Notes: generated by a model from the letters alone, not told the origin. A DNA stretch of 64,000 bases from Gemmobacter sp. (GCF_034676705.1 NZ_JAUCBS010000008.1:1-64000), one strand, 5' to 3'; positions 18,315 through 27,362 are shown, counted from the first letter of the stretch. Numbers and translations are program-made.

Positions 18315-19837
18315 GCGGCCTCCTCGGTATCGGCGCCGGTATAGGCGCGCATCAGACGCTCGCGGTCGGCCAGCAGGCCGGGGTCCGCGCGCAGGCTCAC
18401 ATGCCCCTCGGCCAGCACCACGACATGGTCGGCGAGGCGGGCGGCAAAGGCGGCGTTCTGTTCGGCCAGCAGCACGCCGATGCCCTGCCCGGCGATGCGG
18501 GCGATGACGTGTTCAAGCGTGTCGTAGACCGCCGGAGCGAGGCCCTGCGTCGGCTCGTCCAGCAGCAGGACGCGCGGCTTCTGCGCCAGCGCCATGGCCA
18601 GCGCCAGCATCTGCTGCTCGCCCCCGCTGAGCATCCGCGCCTCGCTGTCGAGACGCTCGTGCAGGCGCGGGAACAGTTCCTCCAGCTCGGTCTTCAGCGT
18701 GCCAAGGTCATCGCCCGAAAGCCGGCGCTGCGAGATTTCCAGATTCTCGTCGACCCTGAGCGTCGGGAAGATGTTGCCGCGGATCTCGGGCACGAAGCAG
18801 ATGCCCTTTTCCACCCGCCGATGCGCCGGCAGCCCGTGCACTTCCTGACCGTCCAGCAGGATCGAGCCGCCCGATTTCACCAGCCCGGCAATCGCCCCCA
18901 TCAGGCTGCTCTTGCCCGCGCCATTGGCCCCCAGCAGGGCGACGACGCCATGTTTCGGCACCTCCAGATCGACGTCGAAACAGACCTTGATCCGGCCATG
19001 GCTGGCGGTCAGCCCGCGGCAGGTCATCAGGGGCGCGCCCGCCGCCCGGGTGGGTTTCGGCGCGGCGGCGGGCCGGTCGGTGCCGGTCGAACCCAGATAG
19101 AGGCGAATGAAGTCAGGGCGCTCCGCAACCTCGACCGGGCGACCCTGATCCAGCACCTTGCCGTTCTGCAAGACCGTCATCGTATCGGCCAGATCGGTGA
19201 CAAAGCGGAAATTATGCTCGACCAGCAGCACGCCGACGCCCTGTTCCGCCAGATGCCGGATCTTGGCTTTCAGCACCTCCTGCTCGGCATGCGACAGGCC
19301 GGCGGCAGGCTCGTCCAGCAGCAGGAACGCGGGCTTGCCCATGATCGCGCGGCCCACGTCGATCAGCCGGACGGTGCCCATCGGCATCTCGCCCATCTGC
19401 TGATGCGCCAGCTCCGCCAGACCCAGATCGTGCAGCACCTGCCAGGCATGGGCCTCGATGTCGCGCGCATCGCGCAAGCCCCGCGGCGTGGCAAGGCAGG
19501 CATCCCACAGGCGCGAGCGGCTGGTGCCCGCCCCGCCGGCCATCACCGCCTCCAGAACGCTCTGCTCGGGGTCGATGCGGGGGGTCTGGAAGGTGCGGCT
19601 CAGGCCCCGGTGCACCCGGCGATGCGCCGACAGGCGGTTCAGCGACTGGCCGCCCAGCCGGATCTCGCCCTTTTCCAGCGTGACGAAACCGGTGATGGCG
19701 TTGAACAGGGTCGATTTGCCGGACCCGTTGGCGCCGACCACTGCCGTGATCTCACCCGGCCCCACGGAAACCGAGACGTCGGACAAAGCCTGAATGCCGC
19801 CGAAACGGACCGAGGCGTCGATGGCTTCGAGTCTCAT
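18311..19837 (-). CDS. fused LivG-LivF ABC transporter ATPase
   Basis: 508 residues holding two complete ABC domains that are separate LivG and LivF proteins in most bacteria. Domain 1 (about 1-250) has Walker A GANGSGKST and Walker B FLLLDEPAAGLS, but its signature region reads MPMGTVRLIDVG instead of LSxGQ. Domain 2 (about 270-508) has Walker A GANGAGKSS, a canonical LSGGEQQMLALAMAL and LLLDEPTQGLAP. The degenerate signature means one of the two ATP sites is probably weak, an asymmetric design. Overlaps both neighbours by 4 bp. It energises the LivH/LivM-type permeases next to it. Confidence 0.92.
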   Translation of the reverse strand: MRLEAIDASVRFGGIQALSDVSVSVGPGEITAVVGANGSGKSTLFNAITGFVTLEKGEIRLGGQSLNRLSAHRRVHRGLSRTFQTPRIDPEQSVLEAVMAGGAGTSRSRLWDACLATPRGLRDARDIEAHAWQVLHDLGLAELAHQQMGEMPMGTVRLIDVGRAIMGKPAFLLLDEPAAGLSHAEQEVLKAKIRHLAEQGVGVLLVEHNFRFVTDLADTMTVLQNGKVLDQGRPVEVAERPDFIRLYLGSTGTDRPAAAPKPTRAAGAPLMTCRGLTASHGRIKVCFDVDLEVPKHGVVALLGANGAGKSSLMGAIAGLVKSGGSILLDGQEVHGLPAHRRVEKGICFVPEIRGNIFPTLRVDENLEISQRRLSGDDLGTLKTELEELFPRLHERLDSEARMLSGGEQQMLALAMALAQKPRVLLLDEPTQGLAPAVYDTLEHVIARIAGQGIGVLLAEQNAAFAARLADHVVVLAEGHVSLRADPGLLADRERLMRAYTGADTEEAA

Positions 19838-20781
19838 TTCGCACTCCTGCCTTTGTGGGTGGCGGTCAGGGGATGCCAGTCGCGCAGGCTCATCAGGCCC
19901 TTGGGCGCGATCAGCAGCACCAGCAGCAGCGCGCCGCCATAGAACATTCCGGCGCTTTCGGCCCCCGGCAGCAGCGTTGACAGCAGAGTCAGAACGACCG
20001 CGCCCAGCACCGGGCCGAAGATCGTTGCCACACCGCCGACCATGGCCATCAACAGGACCGAAATGGAGATGCTGGCCCCCAGAGATTCCGGCGCGAGATA
20101 CGAGATGTAATGCGCATAGAGCCAGCCACCGAGACCGGCGATCGCGGCCGAGAGGCTCAGCGCGACCGACCGGGCATGCGCCACGTCGATCCCGTCGGCC
20201 TCGGCCCGCAGCGCGTCGGTCCGCACCGATTTCAGCGCCGCGCCATAGGGCGAGGCCTGCAGCAGCGACAGCGACAGCACCACCAGCGCGACGATCCCCC
20301 AGACCAGCGCGTGATGCCAGACGGGCGCATACGGCACCGGCAGCGGTGGCAGGCCCGAGATGCCGATATAGCCACCGGTAAAGGGCCCGCCCTCGCGTAC
20401 GGCGATGTCAAACATATGACCGAAGAGCATAGTCGCCATGGCCAGCCCCAGATGGGACATGTTGGTGACCAGCCGCGCAAAGGGATAGGCGAAGGCCGCT
20501 GGCAGGATCATCGCCGCCGCCAGCCCCAGCCAGGGCGAGGCGCCGAACCGCGTGGTCAGGATCGCCGTCGCATAGGCACCCAGCGCGGCAAAGGCGGCCT
20601 GCGCGACCGACAGGATCCCGCATTGGCCGAAGGACACGCCCACCGACAGCGCCAGCAGCGCATAGATCGCCATCAGGATCGAGGTATCGACCCAGAACAG
20701 GTTGCCGGTGACGACCAGCCCGGCGATCAGGGCCAGCCCCAGAATGCTCAGCGCCGGGGCAAAGGTGGAGTACCGCGTCAT
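19834..20781 (-). CDS. LivM-type ABC transporter permease
   Basis: 315 residues with about 8-10 hydrophobic helices. ATG at 20781 (MTRYSTFAPALSILG) overlaps the LivH stop by 4 bp, which decides the start although the frame stays open further upstream. The conserved permease segment DALRAEADGIDVAHARSVAL and GLGGWLYAHY identify the LivM class. Inner-membrane partner of the LivH-type permease. Confidence 0.9.
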   Translation of the reverse strand: MTRYSTFAPALSILGLALIAGLVVTGNLFWVDTSILMAIYALLALSVGVSFGQCGILSVAQAAFAALGAYATAILTTRFGASPWLGLAAAMILPAAFAYPFARLVTNMSHLGLAMATMLFGHMFDIAVREGGPFTGGYIGISGLPPLPVPYAPVWHHALVWGIVALVVLSLSLLQASPYGAALKSVRTDALRAEADGIDVAHARSVALSLSAAIAGLGGWLYAHYISYLAPESLGASISISVLLMAMVGGVATIFGPVLGAVVLTLLSTLLPGAESAGMFYGGALLLVLLIAPKGLMSLRDWHPLTATHKGRSAK

Positions 20782-21638
20782 GCCCGGCCCCCCGCCAGAT
20801 CCGACCCGCGCAGCGAGCGGATCGCCAGGACCGAGAAGATGAACAGCAGGGGCAGCAGCGTCGCCCAGCCGGGCGGCGCGAACCCGGCGCTCAGCGATTC
20901 CGCCACGCCAAAGATCAGCCCGCCGACAAAGCCCATCAGCGGCCGGCTGAAGCCGAAGATGATCGCCGCGCCGAGGCCGGTGATGGTCAGCGGGATGGCC
21001 GACGAGAACATGACCCCCGGCCCGTTCAGCAGCAACAGCCCGGCGATCCCGGCCAGCGCGCCCGTGAGCATGAAGGTGAAAAGCTGCACCCGGCCAACCG
21101 CGATCCCGGCGATGGCCGCGCCCCGCGCATTGTCGGCACCGGCGCGCATCAGCCGTCCCAGGGCGCTGCGATAGAGCAGCAGATAGACCCCGCCCGCCAG
21201 CACCAGTCCGATCCCGGCCGCCAGCAGGGATTGTTTGGACAGCAGGATCCCGGCGAGCCGCAGCGTCCCGGCGCCGCTGCTCTGCACGAAGGGATTGTTG
21301 CCGAAGACGGTCAGCACCAGGCTTTCCAGCATGATGGCAAAGCCGAAACTGGCCAGGATGACGATCATCTTCTCGCCCGCATAGCGTCGCATCAGCAGCG
21401 CCGACAGCACGCCCACCACCGCGGCCGCGGCAATCGCCGCCAGCACCGCCGCCGCCATGCCCAGCGGGCCGGCCAGCGTGAAACTGATCGCCGCCGCCAG
21501 CACGACATAGGCGCCCATCGCCATGTCCACGGTCCCGGTCGAGACGAAGACCAGACAGATCGGAATGGCGATCACGCCATAGGTCACGCCCAGCAAGAGG
21601 CCGCGCAGCACGAATTCCAGGATCTCCATGGCGCTCAT
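20778..21638 (-). CDS. LivH-type ABC transporter permease
   Basis: 286 residues, multi-spanning. The N-terminus MEILEFVLRGLLLGVTYGV and IPICLVFVSTGTVDMAMGA are typical of LivH. A conserved EAA-like loop reads SALGRLMRAGADNARGAAI, and GAAIIFGFSRPLMGF follows. ATG at 21638 overlaps the preceding hydrolase stop (ATGA); a second Met three codons later is an alternative. Confidence 0.9.
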   Translation of the reverse strand: MSAMEILEFVLRGLLLGVTYGVIAIPICLVFVSTGTVDMAMGAYVVLAAAISFTLAGPLGMAAAVLAAIAAAAVVGVLSALLMRRYAGEKMIVILASFGFAIMLESLVLTVFGNNPFVQSSGAGTLRLAGILLSKQSLLAAGIGLVLAGGVYLLLYRSALGRLMRAGADNARGAAIAGIAVGRVQLFTFMLTGALAGIAGLLLLNGPGVMFSSAIPLTITGLGAAIIFGFSRPLMGFVGGLIFGVAESLSAGFAPPGWATLLPLLFIFSVLAIRSLRGSDLAGGRA

Positions 21639-22672
21639 TCCCCCCCGGCCAGACCGAGCAGTTCGTGCGCCGCCAGCAGGAAGAACCCCTGTCCGAAGGG
21701 TGCCCAGGCGAAGGGCACGCCGGGTCCGCCCGGTGGTACGGCGACGCCCGGCACCATGCCATCGGGCCGCACCGACCCCGCGACGACGCGGAAGGCACGC
21801 CAGGCGCTGTCCAGCCAGCCATCGTCCAGAAGGCCCAGCCGCACCGCCTTGGCCACCGCGTAGGCGTAGATCAGCGTGGCCGAAGCCTCTTTCTTGCTGC
21901 CCGGCCCGTCCAGGATGTGCCGGAAGAAACCCGACCGATCCTGATATTCCGCCATCTTGCGGATCGTGCGCAGCCCGGTCCCGGCGATGAAATCGCGCGC
22001 CGGATGCTCGCCCATCGTCTCCAGCAGATCGACGGTGACGGCGATCAGCCAGCCGTTGCCGCGCGCCCAGAAGGTCGATTGCGGGTAGTGGTTCGGCACC
22101 TCGCACCAGGCGTGACGGGTCAGGCCGGTAAAGGGATCGACCAGCCGCTCGACGGCAGCACGGTGTTGCAGCACGGCCTCGTCCAGATAGCGCGGGTCGT
22201 CCTTGATCTGGCCATAGAGCACCAGGAAGGGCGCCATCAGATAGACCATGTCGATCCACAGTTCCGGCCCCTCGCCCCGCGACCAGAACCCCCCGTTCGA
22301 GGTGCGTTTGGTCGCCATCAGGGCCTGCATCTGTAGTTCGGCGGCCTCCAAATACGCGGAATTGCCGGTGCGCTGGTAATAGCGCAGCAGCGGATGGGCC
22401 AGGCTGGAGGTCAGCGGCGCCGTCGGGGTGAAGGTCTTGATATGCCCCGGCAAACCGTCCGCCGCATCGGCATAGTTCAGATTGCCGTCGCTGTTCTGCG
22501 TGGCCACGGCCCGGTCGATCCAACGCCCGGCCGCATCGACCGCCGCAGGATCGTTCCAGGCCAGAATGCCGGTCAGGGCCACGGATTTCTCCCAGAAATC
22601 CCGTTCCTCGGCATTGCGCAGCATGAAGCCCGTGACGAGCCCGACCAGTTCCCTGATCTCGGCGTGATCCAT
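21635..22672 (-). CDS. GH88/GH105-like unsaturated uronyl hydrolase
   Basis: 345 residues, the usual length of the (alpha/alpha)6-barrel GH105/GH88 enzymes that remove unsaturated uronic acids from oligosaccharides. Seen: GFWSRGEGPELWIDMVYLMA (the family Asp region), STFWARGNGWLI and a repeated helical pattern. No signal peptide, so it is cytoplasmic. GGAGG lies about 6 nt upstream of ATG 22672. It is the first gene of an operon otherwise made of a Liv-type importer and CoA-thioester enzymes, an unusual partner. A related hydratase-type hydrolase acting on an aryl glycoside is conceivable, but this is inference. Confidence 0.82.
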   Translation of the reverse strand: MDHAEIRELVGLVTGFMLRNAEERDFWEKSVALTGILAWNDPAAVDAAGRWIDRAVATQNSDGNLNYADAADGLPGHIKTFTPTAPLTSSLAHPLLRYYQRTGNSAYLEAAELQMQALMATKRTSNGGFWSRGEGPELWIDMVYLMAPFLVLYGQIKDDPRYLDEAVLQHRAAVERLVDPFTGLTRHAWCEVPNHYPQSTFWARGNGWLIAVTVDLLETMGEHPARDFIAGTGLRTIRKMAEYQDRSGFFRHILDGPGSKKEASATLIYAYAVAKAVRLGLLDDGWLDSAWRAFRVVAGSVRPDGMVPGVAVPPGGPGVPFAWAPFGQGFFLLAAHELLGLAGGE

Positions 22673-22711
22673 GATGTCCTCCCCTCGGCAGCAATCGGCG
22701 TTATCGCCATT

Positions 22712-22735
22712 TACATACCTTCACGTAGGTATGTA
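22712..22735. promoter_or_regulatory. perfect palindromic operator in the divergent promoter region
   Basis: TACATACCT-N6-AGGTATGTA is an exact 9+6+9 inverted repeat midway between the operon start (22672) and the TetR gene. Its size and position are what a TetR-family repressor needs to control both directions. The TetR gene product is the natural candidate to bind it. Confidence 0.72.
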
Positions 22736-22858
22736 GATTTGTCGAAGCGAGTCTGTCAACCCTCCGCAAGCTGCTATTGGGCGAGGGGCTCACAACGAAG
22801 GTGGAACATGCTAGGGCAAAGACTGCACCCGGCGTCCCCGGACCTGGAGAGAGAGCCG

Positions 22859-23485
22859 ATGACCCAGAAGCGGGCCCGCAAGACCAAGCACGAGCTGTCG
22901 CGCGAGACGACGGTGGCGCTGATCAAACAGGCGACAACCGACCTTTTCGTCGAGCGGGGCTATCAAAACTGCACTATCGAAGCGATCGCCCGGCAGCTCG
23001 GCATGACAAAGGGCGCAGTGTATCACTACTACGCATCGAAGGACGAAATCATTGCCTCCATTCTCGACGAGATCGAGGCAAGCATCTTCGCATCAATCGA
23101 AAAGGCGGGCAGCCTGGATGACGCCAGCGCCGAGCGGCGGCTGGTTGTTTTCCTGAACGCCCAGGCCAGTTATGCGATGCATAATCCCAAAGCGTTTTGT
23201 CTGCTTGTGCTGTGCCTGGTCAGTTTTGCCGGGACCGAGCTGGTGGTGGACAAGGTCCGCGACATTTTCGACCGGCTGGAAACCATCATCCGCGAGATCG
23301 TGGCCGAAGGCGCTGCCGCTGCCGAGTTTTCGGCCGGGATTGACCCGGTTTCGCTCGCGCGGAGCATCGTCGGCGCCTATGCGGGCAACGTCATCGCTTG
23401 GCAGCGTGCGGGTTTTGCACCCGAAATCGGCCGGGCGCTGGTCACCGAATTGCGCCAGATGATTCTGGCGCGTATCAGGTCCTAG
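22859..23485 (+). CDS. TetR/AcrR-family transcriptional regulator
   Basis: 208 residues. The N-terminal HTH is clear: LFVERGYQNCTIEAIARQLG and MTKGAVYHYYASKDEIIAS. The rest is a helical ligand-binding domain of the TetR_C type. ATG 22859 has GGAG 9 nt upstream; ATG 22808, with GAAGG 6 nt upstream, would add 17 residues and cannot be excluded. It is transcribed divergently from the ten-gene operon, with a perfect palindrome between them, so it probably represses that operon and itself until an acyl-CoA or carboxylate inducer binds. The resemblance to fatty-acid-type TetR regulators is only general. Confidence 0.9.
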   Translation: MTQKRARKTKHELSRETTVALIKQATTDLFVERGYQNCTIEAIARQLGMTKGAVYHYYASKDEIIASILDEIEASIFASIEKAGSLDDASAERRLVVFLNAQASYAMHNPKAFCLLVLCLVSFAGTELVVDKVRDIFDRLETIIREIVAEGAAAAEFSAGIDPVSLARSIVGAYAGNVIAWQRAGFAPEIGRALVTELRQMILARIRS

Positions 23486-23575
23486 GTGTTTGATCCCACG
23501 GATTGATGCTGCGATCCATTCGGCATTGTTGCAGACGTCCGAGCCTGAGCGTGGGGGCCTCTTTCCCCACGGCCG

Positions 23576-23656
23576 TCAATCAGCGGGTTTGATCTCGGCC
23601 TGGTCGAGGGCGTTGAAGCGGTCGATGAGTGCGCCGCGGATACCCACATCATCATT
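23576..23656 (-). pseudogene. transposase C-terminal remnant (IS5-like)
   Basis: On the minus strand the last codons read GIRGALIDRFNALDQAEIKP and end in TGA at 23576. They are closely similar to the remnant ending at 26838 (RVALINRFNALGTAEI). Both are followed outward by a TGCAACAATGCC stretch, likely the terminal repeat of the same element type. Confidence 0.55.
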
Positions 23657-23894
23657 CAGGTTCTCGCGTTTTCGAAGGCGGTCCAGGCTTTCTCGAAGGC
23701 GGCAAAGTCGAAACCTGCTGACCTGCCCCCGGCCGGTCCCTCATCCATAACGAGAGTCTGCAGGTTGGATTTGGGTATTCGGCTTCATCGTCTTGCGCAA
23801 GCGCGCCTGGCGCGGAGCCTTCAACTTGCTCAAGCGTCCGGCGCGCTTGCTGCGGTGTCTGGTTGGCCAGGGATGAGTGCGGCCAGACCGTGTT

Positions 23895-24635
23895 TTAGTC
23901 GTAGCGCCAGAGCGCCAGTTTTCGCCGCGCATCGTCCAAACTGTCGAAGATCTCCTCGTTCAACAGCTCATCACGTAGGCTGCCGTTGAAACTTTCGATG
24001 AACGCATTCTGCTGGGGCTTACCCGGATCGATGTAGTGCCACGGCACCTCGTTCTCGTCGGCCCATTTCAGGATCGCCCGACTGGTGAACTCGGTCCCGT
24101 TGTCGCTGACAATGCAGCCGGGCTTGCCGTAGACCCGGATAAGGGCGCTGAGCTCTCGGGCAACCCTTGCCCCGGAGAGGCTGGTGTCTGCCACGAGGCA
24201 CAGGCATTCGCGCGTGCAGTCGTCGATCACGGCAAGCATCCGGAACTTACGTGAGGCACCGAAACTGTCGGATACGAAGTCCAGCGACCAGCGCGCGTTG
24301 ACGCTGGCAGCGGCTGGCATTGTCATTCTCGTGCCCCGCGCCCGTTTCCGGCCACGCCGCCGCTTCACGGACAGCCCTTCTTCGCGATAGATCCTGTAGA
24401 GCTTCTTGTGGTTCATGGACATGCCCTTGCGTTCCAGCAGGACGCCAATCCGGCGATAGCCGAACCGACGTCGCTTGCCGGCGATCTCCTGCATCTCCTT
24501 GCGGATCTCGGCACAGTCCGGCCGGCGTTCTCGCCGGACTGTTTTTGGATCGACACCAACCAACTTGCAGGCCCTGCGCTGCGAGATGTCATGATCCCGC
24601 ATCACCCGGAGCGCCGCGTCTCGCCGCTTCGTCAA
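23895..24635 (-). pseudogene. IS3-family transposase OrfB with premature stop
   Basis: 246 codons with the HTH-like start (HDISQRRACKLVGVDPKTVR), the linker MNHKKLYRIYREEGLSVKRR, and the rve DDE core: WSLDFVSDSFG, IVSDNGTEFTS and QQNAFIESFNGSLRDE. At WRYD the next codon is TAA, but the same frame then continues with NTVWPHSSLANQTPQQARRT and further family sequence to about 23750. So one TAC-to-TAA change removes about 50 C-terminal residues. Upstream, the tail of OrfA (LDNVVLKDLLGKS) survives at 24643-24690 before an ISL3 fragment cuts it. Confidence 0.82.
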
Positions 24636-24689
24636 TGTCGTCAGCTCTTTCCCAGCAAGTCTTTCAGCACGACGTTGTCGAGCATGGTA

Positions 24690-24939
24690 TCCTGGCCAGT
24701 TGGCTCGATGAGGCGGAAGGCAGCATGATCGCGTCTTTTGCCCGAGGTCTCCGCAGCGACTACGCCGCCGTTGCTGCTGCCCTGCGCGAATCTTGGTCGA
24801 ACGGGCAGACAGAGGGGCAGATCAATCGGCTGAAGGCTCTCAAACGCCAGATGTATGGCCGAGCAAACATTGATTTGCTCAAGGCGCGGCTCCTCACCCC
24901 GGCGTAGGCCAGAACATGCACCAACTTTGAGTCAGACCC
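24690..24939 (+). pseudogene. diverged ISL3-family fragment (3' end)
   Basis: Encodes the last 70 or so residues of an ISL3 transposase (LDEAEGSMIASFARGLRSDY, then ESWSNGQTEGQINRLKALKR), stop at 24907, then a right terminal repeat ending GAGTCAGACCC at 24939. It differs from the three other ISL3 copies at many codons, so it is a separate, related element. It breaks the IS3 orfA. Confidence 0.78.
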
Positions 24940-24980
24940 ACTTTTGGACGCCGATCACCCCAGAAGCGGGGTCCTTATTG

Positions 24981-26641
24981 GGCTCTGTCGCGGATTTGGT
25001 GCAGTTGAACCATCAGGGCGCTACATTTTGGCAATCTTTGACGGAGGTTGCCGATGGCGTCATGGTTTTCGCGACGAGATTTTCTGCCAGCAGGGCTTAA
25101 GGCCGATCAGGTTGAGCTTGATGGCAATACGATCCGTGTCCACGCTCACTCTTCCGATGCTGCGGCGGCCTGTCCGCGCTGTGGCACCATCTCACGCCAT
25201 GTCCACAGCAGGTATCGGCGCCGGCCAGCCGATCTTCCCGCCCATGGGCGGGCCGTGGAACTGGTCCTGCTGGTCCGCCGCTTTCGCTGCCAGACCCTGC
25301 GTTGTTCTGCCAGGATCTTCGCCGAGCGATTTCCGTCGGAGGTTACTCAGCCGCATATGCGGCGTACGTCACGCCTGCAGGGGCTGGTGCGTCATCTCGG
25401 TCTTGCTCTCGGCGGACGCCCCGCGCAGGCACTTGCCCGACGTCTTCTGCTGCCGGTGAGCAAAGACACCTTCCTTCGCAGCGTGCGGGACATGGCGGAT
25501 GAGGATACTGCGATCCCGCGCGTGATTGGCATCGATGACTGGGCGTGGCGCAAGGGACAGCGCTACGGCACGCTGATCTGCGATCTTGAACGGCGGCAGG
25601 TGATCGATCTGCTGCCTGACCGTGAGCCCGCCACCGTGGAAGCCTGGCTCCGTGCGCGTCCCGGCATCCAGATTGTCGCCCGCGACCGCAACGGCGGCTA
25701 CGGCGCTGCTGTTTCGCGTGCCCTGCCAGAAGCCATTCAGGTCGCCGATCGTTGGCATCTGCTCGAGAATGCAAGCGCCGCGTTCCTGGCCGCCGTGCAG
25801 CGGAGCATGCCCGCCATCCGCAAGGCGATCGGTGCGAAGACGCTCGATCCGAAGCTGCTGACGGCCGCGGAAAGGCTACAATACGAAGGCTATCACCGCC
25901 GCCAACAGACCAATCAGATAGTGCGGAAGATGGCCGATGAGGGCCTTGCCATCAAACGTATCGTCCGCTCGACCGGGCTCAGCCGCAAGCTCGTTCGCCA
26001 GATCCTGCGCGGGGAACGTGAAGATGTGTTCCGCATCCGCGAGAGCAGCCTGACCCCGTGGCTGCCGCGGCTGGAACAGGAGTGGAGCGGCGGCTGTCTG
26101 AATGGCGCAGAACTCTGGCGTCGCCTCCGCGCCGACGGTTTCCGTGGCAGTCTCCGGGTCGTCAGCGAGTGGGCAACACGCCAACGTCGCGCCGAGCAAG
26201 CGGTGCCAAATGGGACAGGCAAGTCACCGCCCGCCCGCAGGATTGCGGCGCTCCTGACCATGGGCCGAGATCACCTGTCCAGGGCCGATGCGGTTCAGGT
26301 CGCGCGGATCGAAGCGGCGTTGCCAGCCTTGGCGACCGCCCGCGCGCTCACCGACCGGTTCACGGACATGGTGCGCAACGCGCGGGGGGATGCTTTGGCC
26401 GCTTGGCTCGACGAGGCCGAAGCCAGCATGATCGCGCCCTTCGCCTGCGGCCTCCGGAGCGATTGCGCCGCCGTTGCAGCCGCGCTGCGGGAACCATGGT
26501 CAAACGGGCAGACCGAGGGCCAGATCAACCGGCTGAAGACGCTGAAACGCCAGATGTACGGGCGCGCCAACATCGATCTGCTCAGGGCGCGCCTCGTCGC
26601 AGCATCATGATCACGGAGGTGCATCAAATCTGAGTCAGAGC
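24981..26641 (+). mobile_element. complete ISL3-family insertion sequence, copy C
   Basis: 1661 bp. Left end GGCTCTGTCGCGGATTTGG and right end (inward) GGCTCTGACTCAGATTTGA form imperfect terminal repeats. It is flanked by an exact 8-bp direct repeat CCTTATTG (24973-24980 and 26642-26649), the target duplication size known for ISL3. The element looks intact and recently inserted, into older IS debris. Confidence 0.92.
25054..26610 (+). CDS. ISL3-family transposase, full length
   Basis: 518 residues from ATG 25054, chosen because GGAGG lies 6 nt upstream; an upstream TTG at 25048 is less likely. The N-terminal zinc finger CPRCGTISRHVHSRYRRR binds the element ends. The DDE region includes VIGIDDWAWRKGQRYGTLIC, IVARDRNGGYG and QVADRWHLLENA. 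The C-terminal Glu block is PWSNGQTEGQINRLKTLKR. Cytoplasmic DNA-cutting and joining enzyme of its own IS. Confidence 0.95.
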   Translation: MASWFSRRDFLPAGLKADQVELDGNTIRVHAHSSDAAAACPRCGTISRHVHSRYRRRPADLPAHGRAVELVLLVRRFRCQTLRCSARIFAERFPSEVTQPHMRRTSRLQGLVRHLGLALGGRPAQALARRLLLPVSKDTFLRSVRDMADEDTAIPRVIGIDDWAWRKGQRYGTLICDLERRQVIDLLPDREPATVEAWLRARPGIQIVARDRNGGYGAAVSRALPEAIQVADRWHLLENASAAFLAAVQRSMPAIRKAIGAKTLDPKLLTAAERLQYEGYHRRQQTNQIVRKMADEGLAIKRIVRSTGLSRKLVRQILRGEREDVFRIRESSLTPWLPRLEQEWSGGCLNGAELWRRLRADGFRGSLRVVSEWATRQRRAEQAVPNGTGKSPPARRIAALLTMGRDHLSRADAVQVARIEAALPALATARALTDRFTDMVRNARGDALAAWLDEAEASMIAPFACGLRSDCAAVAAALREPWSNGQTEGQINRLKTLKRQMYGRANIDLLRARLVAAS

Positions 26642-26649
26642 CCTTATTG

Positions 26650-26838
26650 CAAGCCGTTCAACAGACAGGATACCACGCCCGAAGTCGCGCCGAGGCAAAG
26701 ATGCGGAGCCTCAAGTCCTTCGGAGAGCGCATCGCCGCGAGAGACCCAGACCGCCAAACCGCCGAAATCCACATCCGCGTCGCACTCATCAACCGCTTCA
26801 ATGCCCTCGGCACCGCCGAGATCGTCCGCGTGGACTGA
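26650..26838 (+). pseudogene. IS5/IS903-like transposase C-terminal remnant
   Basis: 63 codons open into the ISL3 insertion: HARSRAEAKMRSLKSFGERI and AARDPDRQTAEIHIRVALIN, stop at 26838. The RSRAE(A/T)KM motif and Asp/Arg spacing match the C-terminus of IS903-type transposases. Everything upstream is lost. Confidence 0.7.
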
Positions 26839-26924
26839 ACCTGAAGGGGAAAGGGGAAGTCACGCCTCAAGCCGCCTTTCTGCAACAATGCCCACCATCA
26901 GGCAGCGGGCGCTAAAGGGGGACT

Positions 26925-27362
26925 CCGCGACAGGGTTTCGGCCGTTCTCGAGGTGGCTTTACGACCAAGATCCACCTCCTCGTCAATGCACACGGGCTTC
27001 CCATGAGGACAGAGATTACGCCAGGCCAGACGTCAGACTATCTCGGCTTCGATCTGGTGATGGCGGATAATCTGCCCCGCCCGAGTGTGCTGCTCGCGGA
27101 TCGCGGCTACGATGCAGACAAGATCAGAGACGGCATGGAGGGGCGCAACGTCCTGCCCGTGATACCGATGCGCAAGTCTCGCAAGAAGCGGATTGGTGTC
27201 GATCGCTCCCTGTATCGCCTGCGTAATCTGGTCGAACGCTGCTTCAACAAACTCAAAAACGCCAGGCGTGTCGCGACCCGCTACGACAAAACCGCGGAAA
27301 GCTTCCTCGGCTTCATTGACATCACGTCGATCCGTCTCTGGATTCGCCATTTGTCAACATGA
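26925..27362 (+). pseudogene. IS5-family (IS427-like) transposase, 5'-truncated
   Basis: Reads RSRGGFTTKIHLLVNAHGLP and then, from ATG 27003, TEITPGQTSDYLGF, VLLADRGYDADKIR and NLVERCFNKLKNARRVATRY, stop at 27362. These are the second half of two-frame IS5/IS427 transposases, with the second Asp and the final Glu. The first ORF and the left end are missing and a frameshift lies near 26930. Confidence 0.78.

Noticed and set aside
23765..24907. Plus-strand frames opposite the IS3 orfB (for example 24320-24907) as a separate gene
   Set aside because: Only the last 70 or so codons, the ISL3 transposase tail, are meaningful; the start lies antisense within the IS3 gene.
1..26641. ISL3 copies A/B and copy C as ends of one composite transposon carrying the 3-25 kb cargo
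   Set aside because: Copy C has its own perfect 8-bp target duplication and copy B lacks one end, so they did not move together as a unit; homologous recombination between them remains possible.
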